Source of the DNA: Kingdonia uniflora
Lineage: Eukaryota; Streptophyta; Magnoliopsida; Ranunculales; Circaeasteraceae
Length of the DNA: 64,000 nt
Assembly (NCBI GenBank): GCA_014058105.1
Contig: JACGCM010001879.1
Location: 124,001 to 188,000, forward strand
Direction of reading: 5' to 3'
The notes beneath the pieces are model-generated. The model was given only the letters and a program-made list of their open reading frames with translations, was not told where the DNA came from and made no database searches. Of the stretch, positions 20,016-30,614 are shown piece by piece. Position 1 is the first letter of the stretch. Every line of letters starts with the position of its first letter. The translations under genes and the position numbers were made by a program.

Positions 20016-21334
20016 TTAGTTGTAATTGAAGAGATCAAAAGCTACATTAGTAGTGGTAACACCTCCATCAATCATAAAATTGTGGCCACTAACAAATTTC
20101 GAGTCGTCACTCCCGAAGAAGACCGCGGCCTTTGCAAAATCCTCAGCAGTTAAAACTGCTCCTTTCAGTGTAGCTAATCGGCATACCCAGTCTTCAACCC
20201 CCTCAACACCCTTGCTCGCAAAAAAATCAGTTGCCAAAGGTGATGCAATCAGGAATGAAGAAATACAATTAACCCGAATCCCAAACTGCCCTAACTCGGC
20301 AGCAGTGTTTTTCATGAGCCCTATAATTGCACTCTTTGAAGCGGTGTAAGCATGCAAGCCAAACCCACCAACGACAGAGGAGACACTCCCGCTCATAAGG
20401 ATGCAACCTTGTTTCTGCGGTATCATAACACGAGCTGCGTGCTTAATTCCCAAGAACACGCCCGTAATATTAGTGGCAAGTACCTTTTGGAAATGGGATA
20501 TCTCACTATCTTCTATCCTTGGACAAGGTGAACCTTCGATAGCAGCGTTGTTGAACATTATGTCGAGCTTTCCAAATTTTTCAACAGTATGATCAACGGC
20601 GTTCTTAACATCTTCTTCAATGGTAACGTCACAGTGTATGAATGATGCAATATCCAACCCTATCTTCTTACATACCGCGTAACCTTTATCATCTTGGATG
20701 TCTGCTATTACAACTTTTGCACCGTGTTGACCATACATGATTGCAATAGCCTCACCTATCCCCTGAGCTGCACCTGTAATTAGCGCCACTTTACCTTCTA
20801 ATCTGCAAATGATGAACAATGTAGGAACTGTATGTTATCATAATCATAATATACCTCAGTTATATATTAGAACTGAAATTTCTTTCATATGTTCCCTAGG
20901 GATCACAAACATATATGTTTAGTTCATGAATAAGTAGAGTCTAAGGTGGCGTTTGCTTTTTTCACCAAGTCAGACTCAGAGGTCTAAGTTTGAGTCTGTT
21001 TAGCGATTTGGACTAACTCATCACACTACTTAGAGGTGTTTTTTTTTTGCACAGACTTAGATGGCATATTGGGTCTGAGTGGAGATGACAGTTTTAAGTA
21101 AAAAAAATCTGAGTCTGAGTCTGAGTCTGAATCTGAGTCTTATTTTCTCTCCACTCAGACTCAGACTCATATCGAGTTAGACTCCAATCAACTCAGAGGC
21201 AAAAAAAAAAAAAAAAAAAAAAACGGCCCCTAACCTAAGTCAGCGCTAGATGTGAACTTTATAAATGACATGAATATAAGTACTAATTACCTTCTTTCAG
21301 CTGTAATCAAAGGAAGAAAGCCATCAGAACCCAT
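20016..21334 (-). CDS. Short-chain dehydrogenase/reductase, secoisolariciresinol-dehydrogenase-like
   Basis: Two exons: 21334-21291 (starting MGSDGFLPLI) and 20802-20016, giving 276 residues, the normal length. The donor is GTAATT and the acceptor TTTGCAG; the junction splits an Arg codon. It is a classical SDR: TGAAQGIG nucleotide loop at about 24-31, Asp49 at the end of beta2 (NAD(H) preference), NNAA at 99-102, and a catalytic tetrad Asn126, Ser154, Tyr167, Lys171 (YTASK). Family members oxidise secondary alcohols in specialised metabolism (lignans, terpenoids, benzylisoquinolines such as noscapine); the substrate cannot be read from sequence. The genomic Met at 20819 is intronic, so exon 1 sets the real start. 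The protein looks intact, probably cytosolic. The intron carries a MITE-like insert. Confidence 0.9.
20943..21234. mobile_element. MITE-like insertion in the SDR intron
   Basis: About 290 bp bounded by GGTGGCGTTTG on the left and AAACGGCCCC on the right (imperfect inverted termini). It is filled with copies of GACTCAGA and its complement TCTGAGTC that let the element fold back. A run of about 23 A precedes the right end. No clear target duplication was seen. Confidence 0.5.
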
Positions 21335-21437
21335 TTTTGTTATTCTCTGGATTTCTATACTTTCCTCCTTCAATGAAGCTCCTATAGACTTGAGACTTGA
21401 GAATTGAGAGATAGATAGATTAGTTTGGTCTGCATCC

Positions 21438-21444
21438 ATTTATA
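21438..21444 (-). promoter_or_regulatory. TATA box of the SDR gene
   Basis: TATAAAT about 105 bp upstream of the exon-1 Met on the minus strand. It is followed by a CTATCTATCTCTC leader typical of plant transcription starts. Confidence 0.6.
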
Positions 21445-22160
21445 GTGACAAATTATCACGTTTCACAGCAATTTTAAATCCCTCTCTATTGGTCAAGTTT
21501 GAAACACATTCACATTGCAACCAAGTTTGAAACACATGATAAACACATTTTTAAAACTATGATCATAACTCTACCCCTTTTGAATGAATGCGGATACACG
21601 TACTCTCCACTTATTTCATTGAATAGATAAGCACATGAGCATATTTTGAACCAAGCATTACATATGGGTTGTATAACTACGCGCATTTTCATTAATAGAC
21701 TAATTTATTTCTAATGTAGCTGCATATGCACTTTGGCGAGGCCGGTCTTAATGTCTTATTAGGCCATCTGCAAAATTCATGGGATTCTTTATAGGCCGGT
21801 CTTAGTCTTAGTGTCTTATTAGGCACATGGAACTGGCATACCATTTGGCCTTTTGGCATGTCTTTTGATCCAGGATAATTTTAAAATCTCATTTTTGTAG
21901 TATTTATGTGTCATGTATATTCATAGAGTAGAGACTAAAGAGTAAAGAGTAAAGAGTAGAAAGAAGAAAAAGTTTGTTTAAATTAAAGGGTAAAAGAGTT
22001 TGAACATCCCATTTATTTCATTGCCTTGTTTTTACATCCGAGTCCAACAAAGAAGATTATGGCTATGTCTCCGTATGATGACGGGCGATAAGATCATTTG
22101 GGCAGCATTGGAAATTGCAAAGGAATGACATTTTAACAAACGAGATACATATTTGCTTTA
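21445..22160. other. Intergenic, nothing recognised
   Basis: Spacer upstream of the SDR gene. It holds a partial repeat (GGCCGGTCTTA...GTCTTATTAGGC near 21,740 and 21,796) and AGAGTAAAGAGTA runs at about 21,925-21,960. Confidence 0.35.
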
Positions 22161-22169
22161 CAAGGAGCT

Positions 22170-22658
22170 TATTAATTATAAAAATGGTAATGCCCCATTC
22201 GATGAGTTAAATGAAGCTAGTAGTGGGTACTTCCCCATTATTGTGACGATTTGCGGGTGAAAGTTGTTGGGTTTGAGATGTGAACGTCTCGATCCGACCA
22301 AAGAACACTCTGTGAAAACTGGAACAGATGATGCCAAGAAAGAGAGGGATAGAGATACAAATTTGTTGTGTCTGTTAGGTTGGGTAGGAATCTCAATATA
22401 TAAACCAATCATGCCTATTGGTTGTGCCTCTTCGAAAAGACACAACTTAATTGCTCTAACAGTCACAACCCCGTGTTCGCGGCACTCATTAATTTGAAGT
22501 GGCAAACAAATGTTAAAAGTTCAATTGCTCCAATAGTCACGACCCACTATTCGTTGTGCCTCTTCGAAAAGACAACTAAATTACTCCAACAGTCATGACC
22601 TCCATTCGTGGCACACATTAATTCGAAGCGGCAAACAAATATTAAAAAATATCTAACA
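22170..22658 (-). mobile_element. LTR-like segment with internal tandem motif
   Basis: Minus strand starts TGTTAGATATT (22,658). A block of about 90 bp containing TGACTGTTGGAGCAATT and CTTTTCGAAGAGGCACAAC is repeated, as in enhancer repeats of copia LTRs of the Tnt1 type. A TATA-like TATATATT follows at about 22,395. The minus open frame 22,176-22,505 runs through it and is not a gene. The other end and a target duplication were not found. Confidence 0.4.
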
Positions 22659-23244
22659 ATATCTGCAAGTCAATGGGAGAGAAAGGGAGTGGAGGGAGGT
22701 TTGGCCTCTAACTAGTAAACCATGGGATGGTGCTTGCAAACGACCCATACATGAGGGAGTAGCCATTGAAGAAACTTTCTGAGCTTTGTGAACTTCACTT
22801 CACTATTTCCTTCTGTACTTGGTGTTCTCCTCCTGCCAATGCTAATTGACTAATCCATTTGTACGAGACTTACTTAGAGACGTTTGGATCAAACAGTGAG
22901 GAAACCAATAGTACCTGTGGTTGTGAGCAACGTTGATATAAAATCCATGACAAATAACACAAAATATTTCTCCAGGGCTTAAGAGTGATTGACAGAAGAA
23001 CAAGCACCAAAGATAGTGCAAACAGCACACAGATACAATGACCTTTGCAACTATAAAATACTTCAAGCATTCTACTTGTTATCATGTCCTACAACGGTAG
23101 TGTTTATATCAGCCTCAGCCATTGCAACTTCTTCTTCTTCTACGTCTGTTAAGCTGTCGTCATCATCAAGATCATCTAGAAACAAAAACCTGCTAGATGT
23201 AAGTTGTCTTTTAAAGAAGAAATAACTCGCTCATGGTAAACTAG

Positions 23245-23475
23245 TTAGCTTAACCCCTTGAGAAGAACCAATACGGTTTGAGACTTCCTCTTCTCATCCC
23301 TTGGTTTACAACACATTATTTTCCCATTGCTGTAGTTATCCCGGAAGAAGGCCATTACTACACAATCGCTATCAAAAGTTTGATGAGAAGATATCACAGC
23401 CTTACCGATGTAGCACTTGTATGAATCTATATATTTGAAAGCATCGAACGCTGGTAATGTGTTTAGAGATGGAAG
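23245..23475 (-). pseudogene. DUF295/KIB1-4 (F-box-type) protein fragment
   Basis: About 75 open codons ending at TAA (23,245). The sequence LPAFDAFKYIDSY..., IGKAVISSHQ, SDCVVMAFFRDNYS resembles the beta-propeller-like DUF295 (KIB1-4) region of plant F-box proteins. The upstream part (F-box, first half) is missing and the fragment abuts an LTR-derived segment, so I read it as a truncated copy. Confidence 0.5.
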
Positions 23476-23499
23476 ATGGATTTTGGTCTCCAGTAACTG

Positions 23500-23720
23500 A
23501 ATTTAATAGACTAACCACGGGGAGTGATGGAGTAGTTGAGCAGATAACGATCATCATCAAGGTTGTAAAAGCAAGAAGAAAGCGAAGACAGGTTTTTCAT
23601 CCCGATTATAGGAAAGGAAGACTTTTATTTCCTAATAGGAGTCAATAACAAATATAGGAAGTCCCTCTGGCTTTCTATGTTTCTTTTTCTACAAGTTTCT
23701 TACTTTATAAAACCAAGAAA
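23500..23720. repeat. Dispersed repeat segment shared with 17,311-17,405
   Basis: From ATTTCCTAATAGGAGTC to TTTATAAAACCA (23,627-about 23,712) the sequence matches 17,311-17,395 nearly base for base (one difference seen). It is presumably the same LTR family in two places, the second copy truncated against the DUF295 fragment. Confidence 0.75.
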
Positions 23721-23841
23721 AAAAAAATCTTCTTTTCTTTAGTAGTTCACTAACCCTTCGCTCTCTTTCCTCTCGAACGGCAACCCCAAGGTAGGTGGGC
23801 CCTCGCAAGATGACATCTTTCCATCTAGCATCCTGATATAA

Positions 23842-26800
23842 CTAGGCTTCATCTAAAGAACACACAATGTGAAATGCAGTGGTGAGATCCACACTCTGAG
23901 TATTTGTTGATTGGACCGATGAGGTTTTAGTATCAGAAGAATATCTGAAGGGTCTGTGAACAGGAGGCAAGAGCAAAGTTGATGTCTTGTCCATGCTCAG
24001 AAGCCGATTGCACTTACTGGACCAGTGAAAATGAACATCAAAGTTAATAGCACAAAATAATAATTGAGTAGATATACAAGTAGTGAAAAGATATATCTAC
24101 CTGCAAAGTTTCGTAAAAAGAGTTTGATAGCTGCAGATCCAGCGCTGCAAATCGAAAACAGAGACATATTAAAGGAGTTATATGAGAACAAAAAACCAAT
24201 GAGAGAGTGAGTACCAAAAGAAGATATAGTCCCATATCAACTTCAGTGCTGAGAAAATACTGCAATGCCTTAGCAGCAAATTCCTGCAACATCGCAAGAA
24301 AATACCAACCCGATTTGGGATATTCAAGTCCATGATATTTAGATTTCGTCTAGCCGTCTAAACTACTCAGAAAAAGTTAGGCTACAGAAAATCTTACCGT
24401 GATGTGTTTATATACATTATGGACGGAGAAGCCTCTAGCGTGCATATAGCTGCCTCCCTAGAAAACAGTATAGATATTTTAATAATCCCATCATCAACTT
24501 CAAATTCCTATAAATCAGTACCAGTTTTTTCTTCTTCAAAGGGATTTATAATTTTCCTTTCCTTTCTTATCGAGGGTATTTGGAAATCTTGAAAAATAAA
24601 GTCAAAAAGGGGGGTAAATTTAGGCAAAACAGAAATGACTTACACAAATACTTAACAGAGGCTATAAACTAAGATCTACTATTAGTGATTGACGTCCAAA
24701 CAGACTTTTTAAAAGCACTACATTTAGTATGTCAAAAGCTTGAGTTTTCAATAAGACCTCAAGGGGCATTATATTCCTGCTCACAACGTTTCTAGAACAT
24801 ACTAGAAGGGATTTGAAGCAAATAAAACTGAAGTAGTAAATTGGTGCAACTTAAATTCTTAATTAGCAACATTAAAGGAACGGTGCTGGAGAACGGGAAA
24901 CATCTCCAGACTATAACTTTATTTTGAGAAGCAGAAAAGGCCATGTGCCAACAAATTTACCTCATCCGGGGAAAAGAATGACACTGCATCAGGGTTTATA
25001 GAGCCAGCTGGATGCAACGAGATGACGGCACGCAAAACAGAAGGGATCAACAACTCAACCACGGCAACTTGATCCTTAGCCATGTTACCCGTTAAGACCG
25101 TTCCTAGTTTATTCAAATTCGGCTCCGTTAAATTCTCGTTTGATGAAGATAGTGAGGAAGCTCTCTTTAACCAATCCAAACGTTGGTAAGTTGATATTCT
25201 AACATTAGGAGCCTCTTTCTCCAGACGCACTAGAACATCTGATAAAGTTTTTACTTCACTTAGATCATCTCTTTTAACAACGACCGATGACTGATCCCCA
25301 CGATGTTTCTTTGACACTCCAGATTCCTCAGAAGATGGTTCATCTCCAAGGTCAGGAAAATATCGCCTCTTCTGATCGGTAAATGCCTTCAAAGCTAGCC
25401 TGTAAGTATGTAAGGACAAAGTGAATGTGTTTGCATTCTCTCTTATAAAACTGTCTTGCATATATCAGATCTTTTGACATTTTAATTTAGGTAATATAGA
25501 ATCATATTGTACCTATCCGGCACTTGCCAGATTCGAAGACAAAAAGTGATTTTAGCCTTTAGATCATGCCTGAAAAAGTAACTTTAGTACAAAATATCTT
25601 TTCTTTTACTGATAGTTATCAAAATAACATGACCAGTTTAGATGTATTATCCATTAAGGAACGTTTATTTCAGACTTGATTCTCCTTCTGCATTTCATAA
25701 TGGTTATGGTCATGATATTCCCCTCACCCTCCCCACCCAAAAAATATATATATATATATATTTATTATTTATTTATTATTATATTTCTTTCTTTCTTTCG
25801 TAAGTGCCAACATTTTTCCAAATCATTTTTCTTTTGTTTACCTTTTTTCAACTTCCACCCACCTACCTGTTCTATCAACAGCAGATGCACCAGCCTGGCC
25901 GGCAAGTTGACGTTTCCAAGCATACGCAACAACGGCGCCATCAGGACAAACAAGGGGCATGTGCAACCCCCACGATTTACTTCTTGATCGAAGAGAACTG
26001 TTAAGAACTCCCGAATCTTCTAGTTGCTTTCCTAACAAAATGAAACAACAAACTTGAAACCATAAGACTTAAAGAGCTAAGAATTTAAATATATAACAAA
26101 CCCAAAATTACAAGTCTTCAATTCAAATAAAAGTACTTGGCTTTATTTTACCTTGACGATGACATTACAAGTATCAGTGTATATTACTTTCCATTTGTAT
26201 CTATACAACTTATAAAACAATACATTACTTAAGTGTCAAATGAAGCTTTTGAGCTCCACGATTAAATCTTAAATTTCGTAAACATTGTCATAAACCCTGA
26301 GTATTCAACAATCAGGATGCCCAAGCGATAGCACTCAATGATAAATTAATAAGGCTCTCTCAAAGTCTCATATCACAAAATCTATTTCATGTTCAGGGCA
26401 AAAAAGATTTTTCAATCAAGAGGAAAATTGAGAGATTAAAGGTCCCTTTACTCTTGGAAATGCTACTCATCTCCAACCGCCATGTCTCATAGCTCAATTT
26501 CCCTATCTCTAATATCTTTTCATTTACCTAATTCTCAACCTTTCCTGGTTATCATTTGTTTTCCTTGAGAAAATAGCTTTACGAATTTATACTGCAATCT
26601 TGGGTGGACGAGCTGCCACTTTGAAAGTATTTCGAGCCATCTTTGTTAGTAAAATATGTCGACGTTGCAAGTTTCTCCTCCACCAACAAACACATAAATA
26701 GCCAAATTGCGGAACTTTTTTGTGCTAAACTATGTTTGGTTTTATTTCCCCCATACTTCTTTAGCAAATGAATACGACTGGAACAGACTCAAATTTACCC

Positions 26801-29800
26801 GAAACAAGACTTCTAAACCTAAACTATTTTCAGATTTTTTTTGAGGAATGAAGCTGGGGTTAAAGAGACCCACACCTTGTATATTAATAAAGAAAAAGTA
26901 TTACATAATTGCATCCTCTTGTATAATTTACCAGTTTTTATCTTCAGCTGTTCTAACTTTGTTCTGAGAAATTTTGAGATTCCTTTCCTCCCATATGTAA
27001 CTTACAGTAGCACTAAAAGCCATGCTCATGAGAGGTTTTTATGCAGTGATGTTGACTAACCAACTGAAAACAGAGTCCCGTCTCAATTCTAGAGGAATAA
27101 CACACTCCATTTTACCGAGAAGACTTTTCAATGTGTTGTGAGAAACTAAAGTCAAAGAAAAGATGTTTTCAGCTTTCTTCTGGTGCATTACATAAAGAGC
27201 AGGAGTGATCAATTTTCTCAATCTTCACCAAAAAAAACTTCGTACACACTACACAGTCTCACAAACAGCAATCCATGCAATAAAAGAAGGTGTTGGGATA
27301 AAGAGTTTAGCCCAAATCAGCTTCACCAAATTTACTTTAGATTAATGTACTCTATTACCATTCCATACACTCTTGGTAGAGAAACCTCCATTTGATGTAG
27401 GTGTCCAATAGATTCTATCATCTTCAGAGGAGAAAGGTGGATCCAGCACTTTAATTTCTCTCCAAGGTTGAATTAGATCCAAGTATCTAGAACTCTTAGA
27501 ATGTTGCCAATTGTCTTTATTTATGATGCTTGCTACTTTAGCTTGGATACGTGACTCGTAGTGAATGACGTGCTAAATCTGCTTACAAGAGTGTTATTTC
27601 AGTACCAATGGATCTAGCCAGAATAAGGTGGGCAATCTCCAATAGCAATGCAAAGATGGTTTATTTCCTTCTTTGAGAAGAGATATCCTTCCCCAAGAAC
27701 AATCTGGTGGAATAGTAGCAGCCCAAAAATGAGCAATTCAGGAGATATTTCTTCTTACCAACAAAGATGCCCCCCCCCCCCCGCATAACTAGTGAACTCT
27801 TTTAAAGAATTCAGACCCAATCCACCTTCATCTTTTGGCAAGCATACTACTTTTAACTTTAGAGAATTGTCTTTTACGCTCAGGTCCAACCCTAGGAATC
27901 GCCTCATGATACCTTCAGTTCTACATAATGTAGCTTTTGGGAAACCATAATTACCAGCCAGTAAATAGCACAAGTAGAGAGGACAGCTTTTATAAGCTTT
28001 TTTTAGGGGAAAGTGGGATGAGAGCAGACCCCCAAGGAAGTATATTTATACAAGCACAGCTGTAAGTAAAGTATCAGTGACATCTAGAATATTCACAGTG
28101 TAAAATATCTGCAGAACAAATTTTTACAAGTGAAGAAGGAAAGTTTTGAGGGAAGATAGGCTGAGTAGTGCGGACATTCATCTCCGTGGCAATGTGAGCT
28201 GCCTTGTTTCACCTCCCTCCAGTTGAAAGAAAAAGAATAATCAAAGCTGGAACACCACTTGTAAATCTGTTTTGTTTCAACAATGCATCTCCATTGTGGT
28301 TTACAAGTATGATCCACTATTCTTTTTGCATGTCAGTCTGTAATAATCTTAAGCTTAGGGAATCTTAAAGCAATAGCAATAGCAATCTAAGGCCCCCTGT
28401 GAATGGATATAATCTCAACCTCTTCCACTTCAAGAGATTCTCTGGTGGTGCCATTGAATGCTATAATGGGAATTCCATTTCTTAGTCTAAAGATCCTCCA
28501 AATTGTGCTCTTACTGGATTTTTACTTCCATTACAACTAAGAATAATGGACAGGTGCAGAGAGGAGTTCCAATAGATCCATCTGATTTGTTTGAGTCTTC
28601 TTGAAGTAAATTTAATATTTCACTCTTTCAGAATGCTTCTCAGGTTGGGATTGCCAAAGTAGTAAGCAGAAATGTCACATTTGAAACCCACTTCATATTT
28701 GATGAGATTGACAATGATTTCTTCAGGCCTAGAACAGTTTGGAAACTGCCTCTTATTCCTCTCCATCCACATATGATAGACGGTTGCATATAGGCCATTC
28801 TTCAGAATTTGAAAATGTCAGAATTGGATTTCATAGATAAAATTCAGGTAGTCTCTGTAGTCCAGCTTACAGGTTTCCTGATAATCTGTAAGGAGGAGAG
28901 AATATCTTCCCAGTTTTTCTGAAAAAACTTACAATTGAAGAAAAAATGCTCTCTATTTTCTTCATCACCTCCACCTAGTTGGCAGTAAGATCTATCAATC
29001 TTGGCAAATCTTGACTTGAAAGTCTCTTGTTTTAAGTCTGTTTTTGAAAGTGACCGACAATGTAAATGAATATCTTGGAAATGCATCTTTACCCCAAGCA
29101 GTTTTAGTAGAGAAGGTAGCATTCCTTCAGATCCCAAATGGCTTTCAGTGCTCTTTGTTTTGGTGCCTTCTTGTCATAAGCCCTAGCTTATCCCTACCAG
29201 CCCTAGCTAGCATTTGTTTTACATCTCGCTAACCTCATAACCACCCTCTCAACACCGAGTTGATACATTCGTGATATTAATCGATATAAAGGTACATTTC
29301 AAATCCAATTTCCAGGGCAATACCGAATACACAATGCTCGAAAAGGTTACTCATCCTTAGCTATGATAGTACGATTATCGCTAAATTCAATTTCTACATT
29401 GATCCCAATAAACTGGTATCTAACTTCTACTCGTAAACTCGAAAAAAATGGGTTCTTTTACACTTTCCCCTCGATATATTCGCATTATCTATCGATATTG
29501 AGCTCAATTTGAAATAACAATTTCTAGGGCTAACTAAATAAAATAACTAAAAAGGGATTAAATGGGGCAATGTAATACTAATAGTTATGATTACCGAGGG
29601 TTCGAAGATCTTGAAAGCGTTGTCGCATCGATGATTCCTCTTTGATGAGCATATGTAAGGGTTTGTTGCAAGGGTGAGGTTGAGCAGCAATGAAGAGTGC
29701 TTCAAGGATTCGATCTGCGCCAATTCTGATATCGGCGATGAGCCGAGCTGCGTTTGAGAGTCTATCCATGGCTACTGCTACTTGTTTCGGTGGTGCCTCT

Positions 29801-29817
29801 GTTGGAGATGACTCCAT
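23842..29817 (-). CDS. MED27: Mediator complex subunit 27
   Basis: Seven exons: 29817-29595, 26031-25863, 25399-24961, 24457-24398, 24283-24215, 24144-24101 and 24016-23842 (stop TAG), giving 392 residues, close to plant MED27. Diagnostic pieces occur in order: APPKQVAVAMDRL and IRIGADRILEA (exon 1), WGLHMPLVCPDGAVVAYAWK (2), LALKAFTDQKRR and RLDWLKRASSL (3), HARGFSVH (4), AAKALQYFL (5), WICSYQTLFTKLC (6), C-KC and LLLPPVHRP (7). MED27 is a tail/upper-tail Mediator subunit bridging transcription factors and RNA polymerase II in the nucleus. All introns are GT-AG with matching phases. For exon 2 the in-frame donor is GTGGGT (after GGTAG); the stronger-looking GTAGGT four bases earlier would give a frameshift. 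Intron 1 (26,032-29,594) is inflated by LINEs. Confidence 0.92.
26830..27995 (-). mobile_element. LINE remnant B in MED27 intron 1
   Basis: The minus strand encodes the RT C-terminal part (IKAVLSTCAIY, then after a shift GNYGFPKATLCRTEGIMRRFLG and CLPKDEGGLGLNSL) at about 27,995-27,755, and a zf-RVT end (HQKKAENIFSL, near 27,190). Stops and frameshifts are frequent. It shares transcription direction with MED27. A 12-C run sits at about 27,771-27,782. Confidence 0.7.
27996..29150 (-). mobile_element. LINE remnant A in MED27 intron 1
   Basis: Minus strand: zf-RVT (CQLGGGDEENREHFFFNCKFF) at 29,137-28,844, followed by RNase H-like remnants to about 28,100. A T-run at about 27,999 is the complement of the poly-A tail. 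It abuts remnant B, suggesting a nested insertion. Zinc-finger and RNase H are in the expected order; the RT part is missing (5' truncation). Confidence 0.65.
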
Positions 29818-30600
29818 TAGAGCTCTTCTTCTTCTTCGTCTTCTCTCCCGCTCAAATGGTTTTGGAGAAAAAAAAAACTAAGTAAAAAAAAATTGGGAAG
29901 TTTATTCTCTTCTCCAGCAGCTATGAGTTTGGAGAAGGCGGTGGAACTTATTTATTTATAGATACTCTCTCCCTGTTTGGAGAATAGTGATTTTGGTTGA
30001 GATGCAAATCGATCTGAAAACTCGTTTAAGGTTAGTGATTCAAATCAATTTTTAGCTTTAAATCGCCGGATATAGCTTCTGATATGAAATCAAATCCATG
30101 TTCCTCGACTTTGGAATAATAAAATTGAATTCAATTGATTGATTGAAGCAAAACTCTATTTTTTAAGTTTATCATGCATGTTTGTATTGCTTTAATTACG
30201 TAGAAGACACCGGAAAGGCTATAGGGATAAATATGAATGGGAACTTTCGGGTTGGTGAATAACTGGTCTCAGCTAAAAGTTATGGAAAAGTAAAGTCTTT
30301 GGCAACACACATTTCTCCGCAATCTTCGAATACAACTGACACGACAAGTCAATTTCGTCTATAACGAGCTCCACTCTTCTGTTATGGGTAACAAAATATA
30401 TTTCATCTCTATGTTTTTTATTTTATTTTGGCCTATCGATCACTAAAATACATTTCTACCAGTATCTCAAGTATTTCCTTTTATGGTGAAATCTACGTCA
30501 AACTCTACGCTCACCCAACGACAGGATTTTGCAACTCTTTTGACAGGCTTAAAATTAAGTAGCTTAAGGCACTGCTAGAACATAAAAGTATTGAGCTCCC
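29818..30600. other. Spacer between MED27 and the VAR3-like gene (divergent promoters)
   Basis: MED27 is transcribed leftward from here and the VAR3-like gene rightward, so this stretch plus the LINE is a bidirectional promoter region. Pyrimidine-rich leader sequence (CTTCTTCTTCGTCTTC) lies just inside the MED27 start. No TATA box is convincing. Confidence 0.45.
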
Positions 30601-30614
30601 AACTCAAGCACAAC

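Noticed and set aside
20026..20349. 107-codon plus frame
   Set aside because: Shadow of the SDR gene on the opposite strand.
22176..22505. 109-codon minus frame
   Set aside because: It passes through an LTR-like TATA region and repeated enhancer-type motifs; no protein similarity seen.
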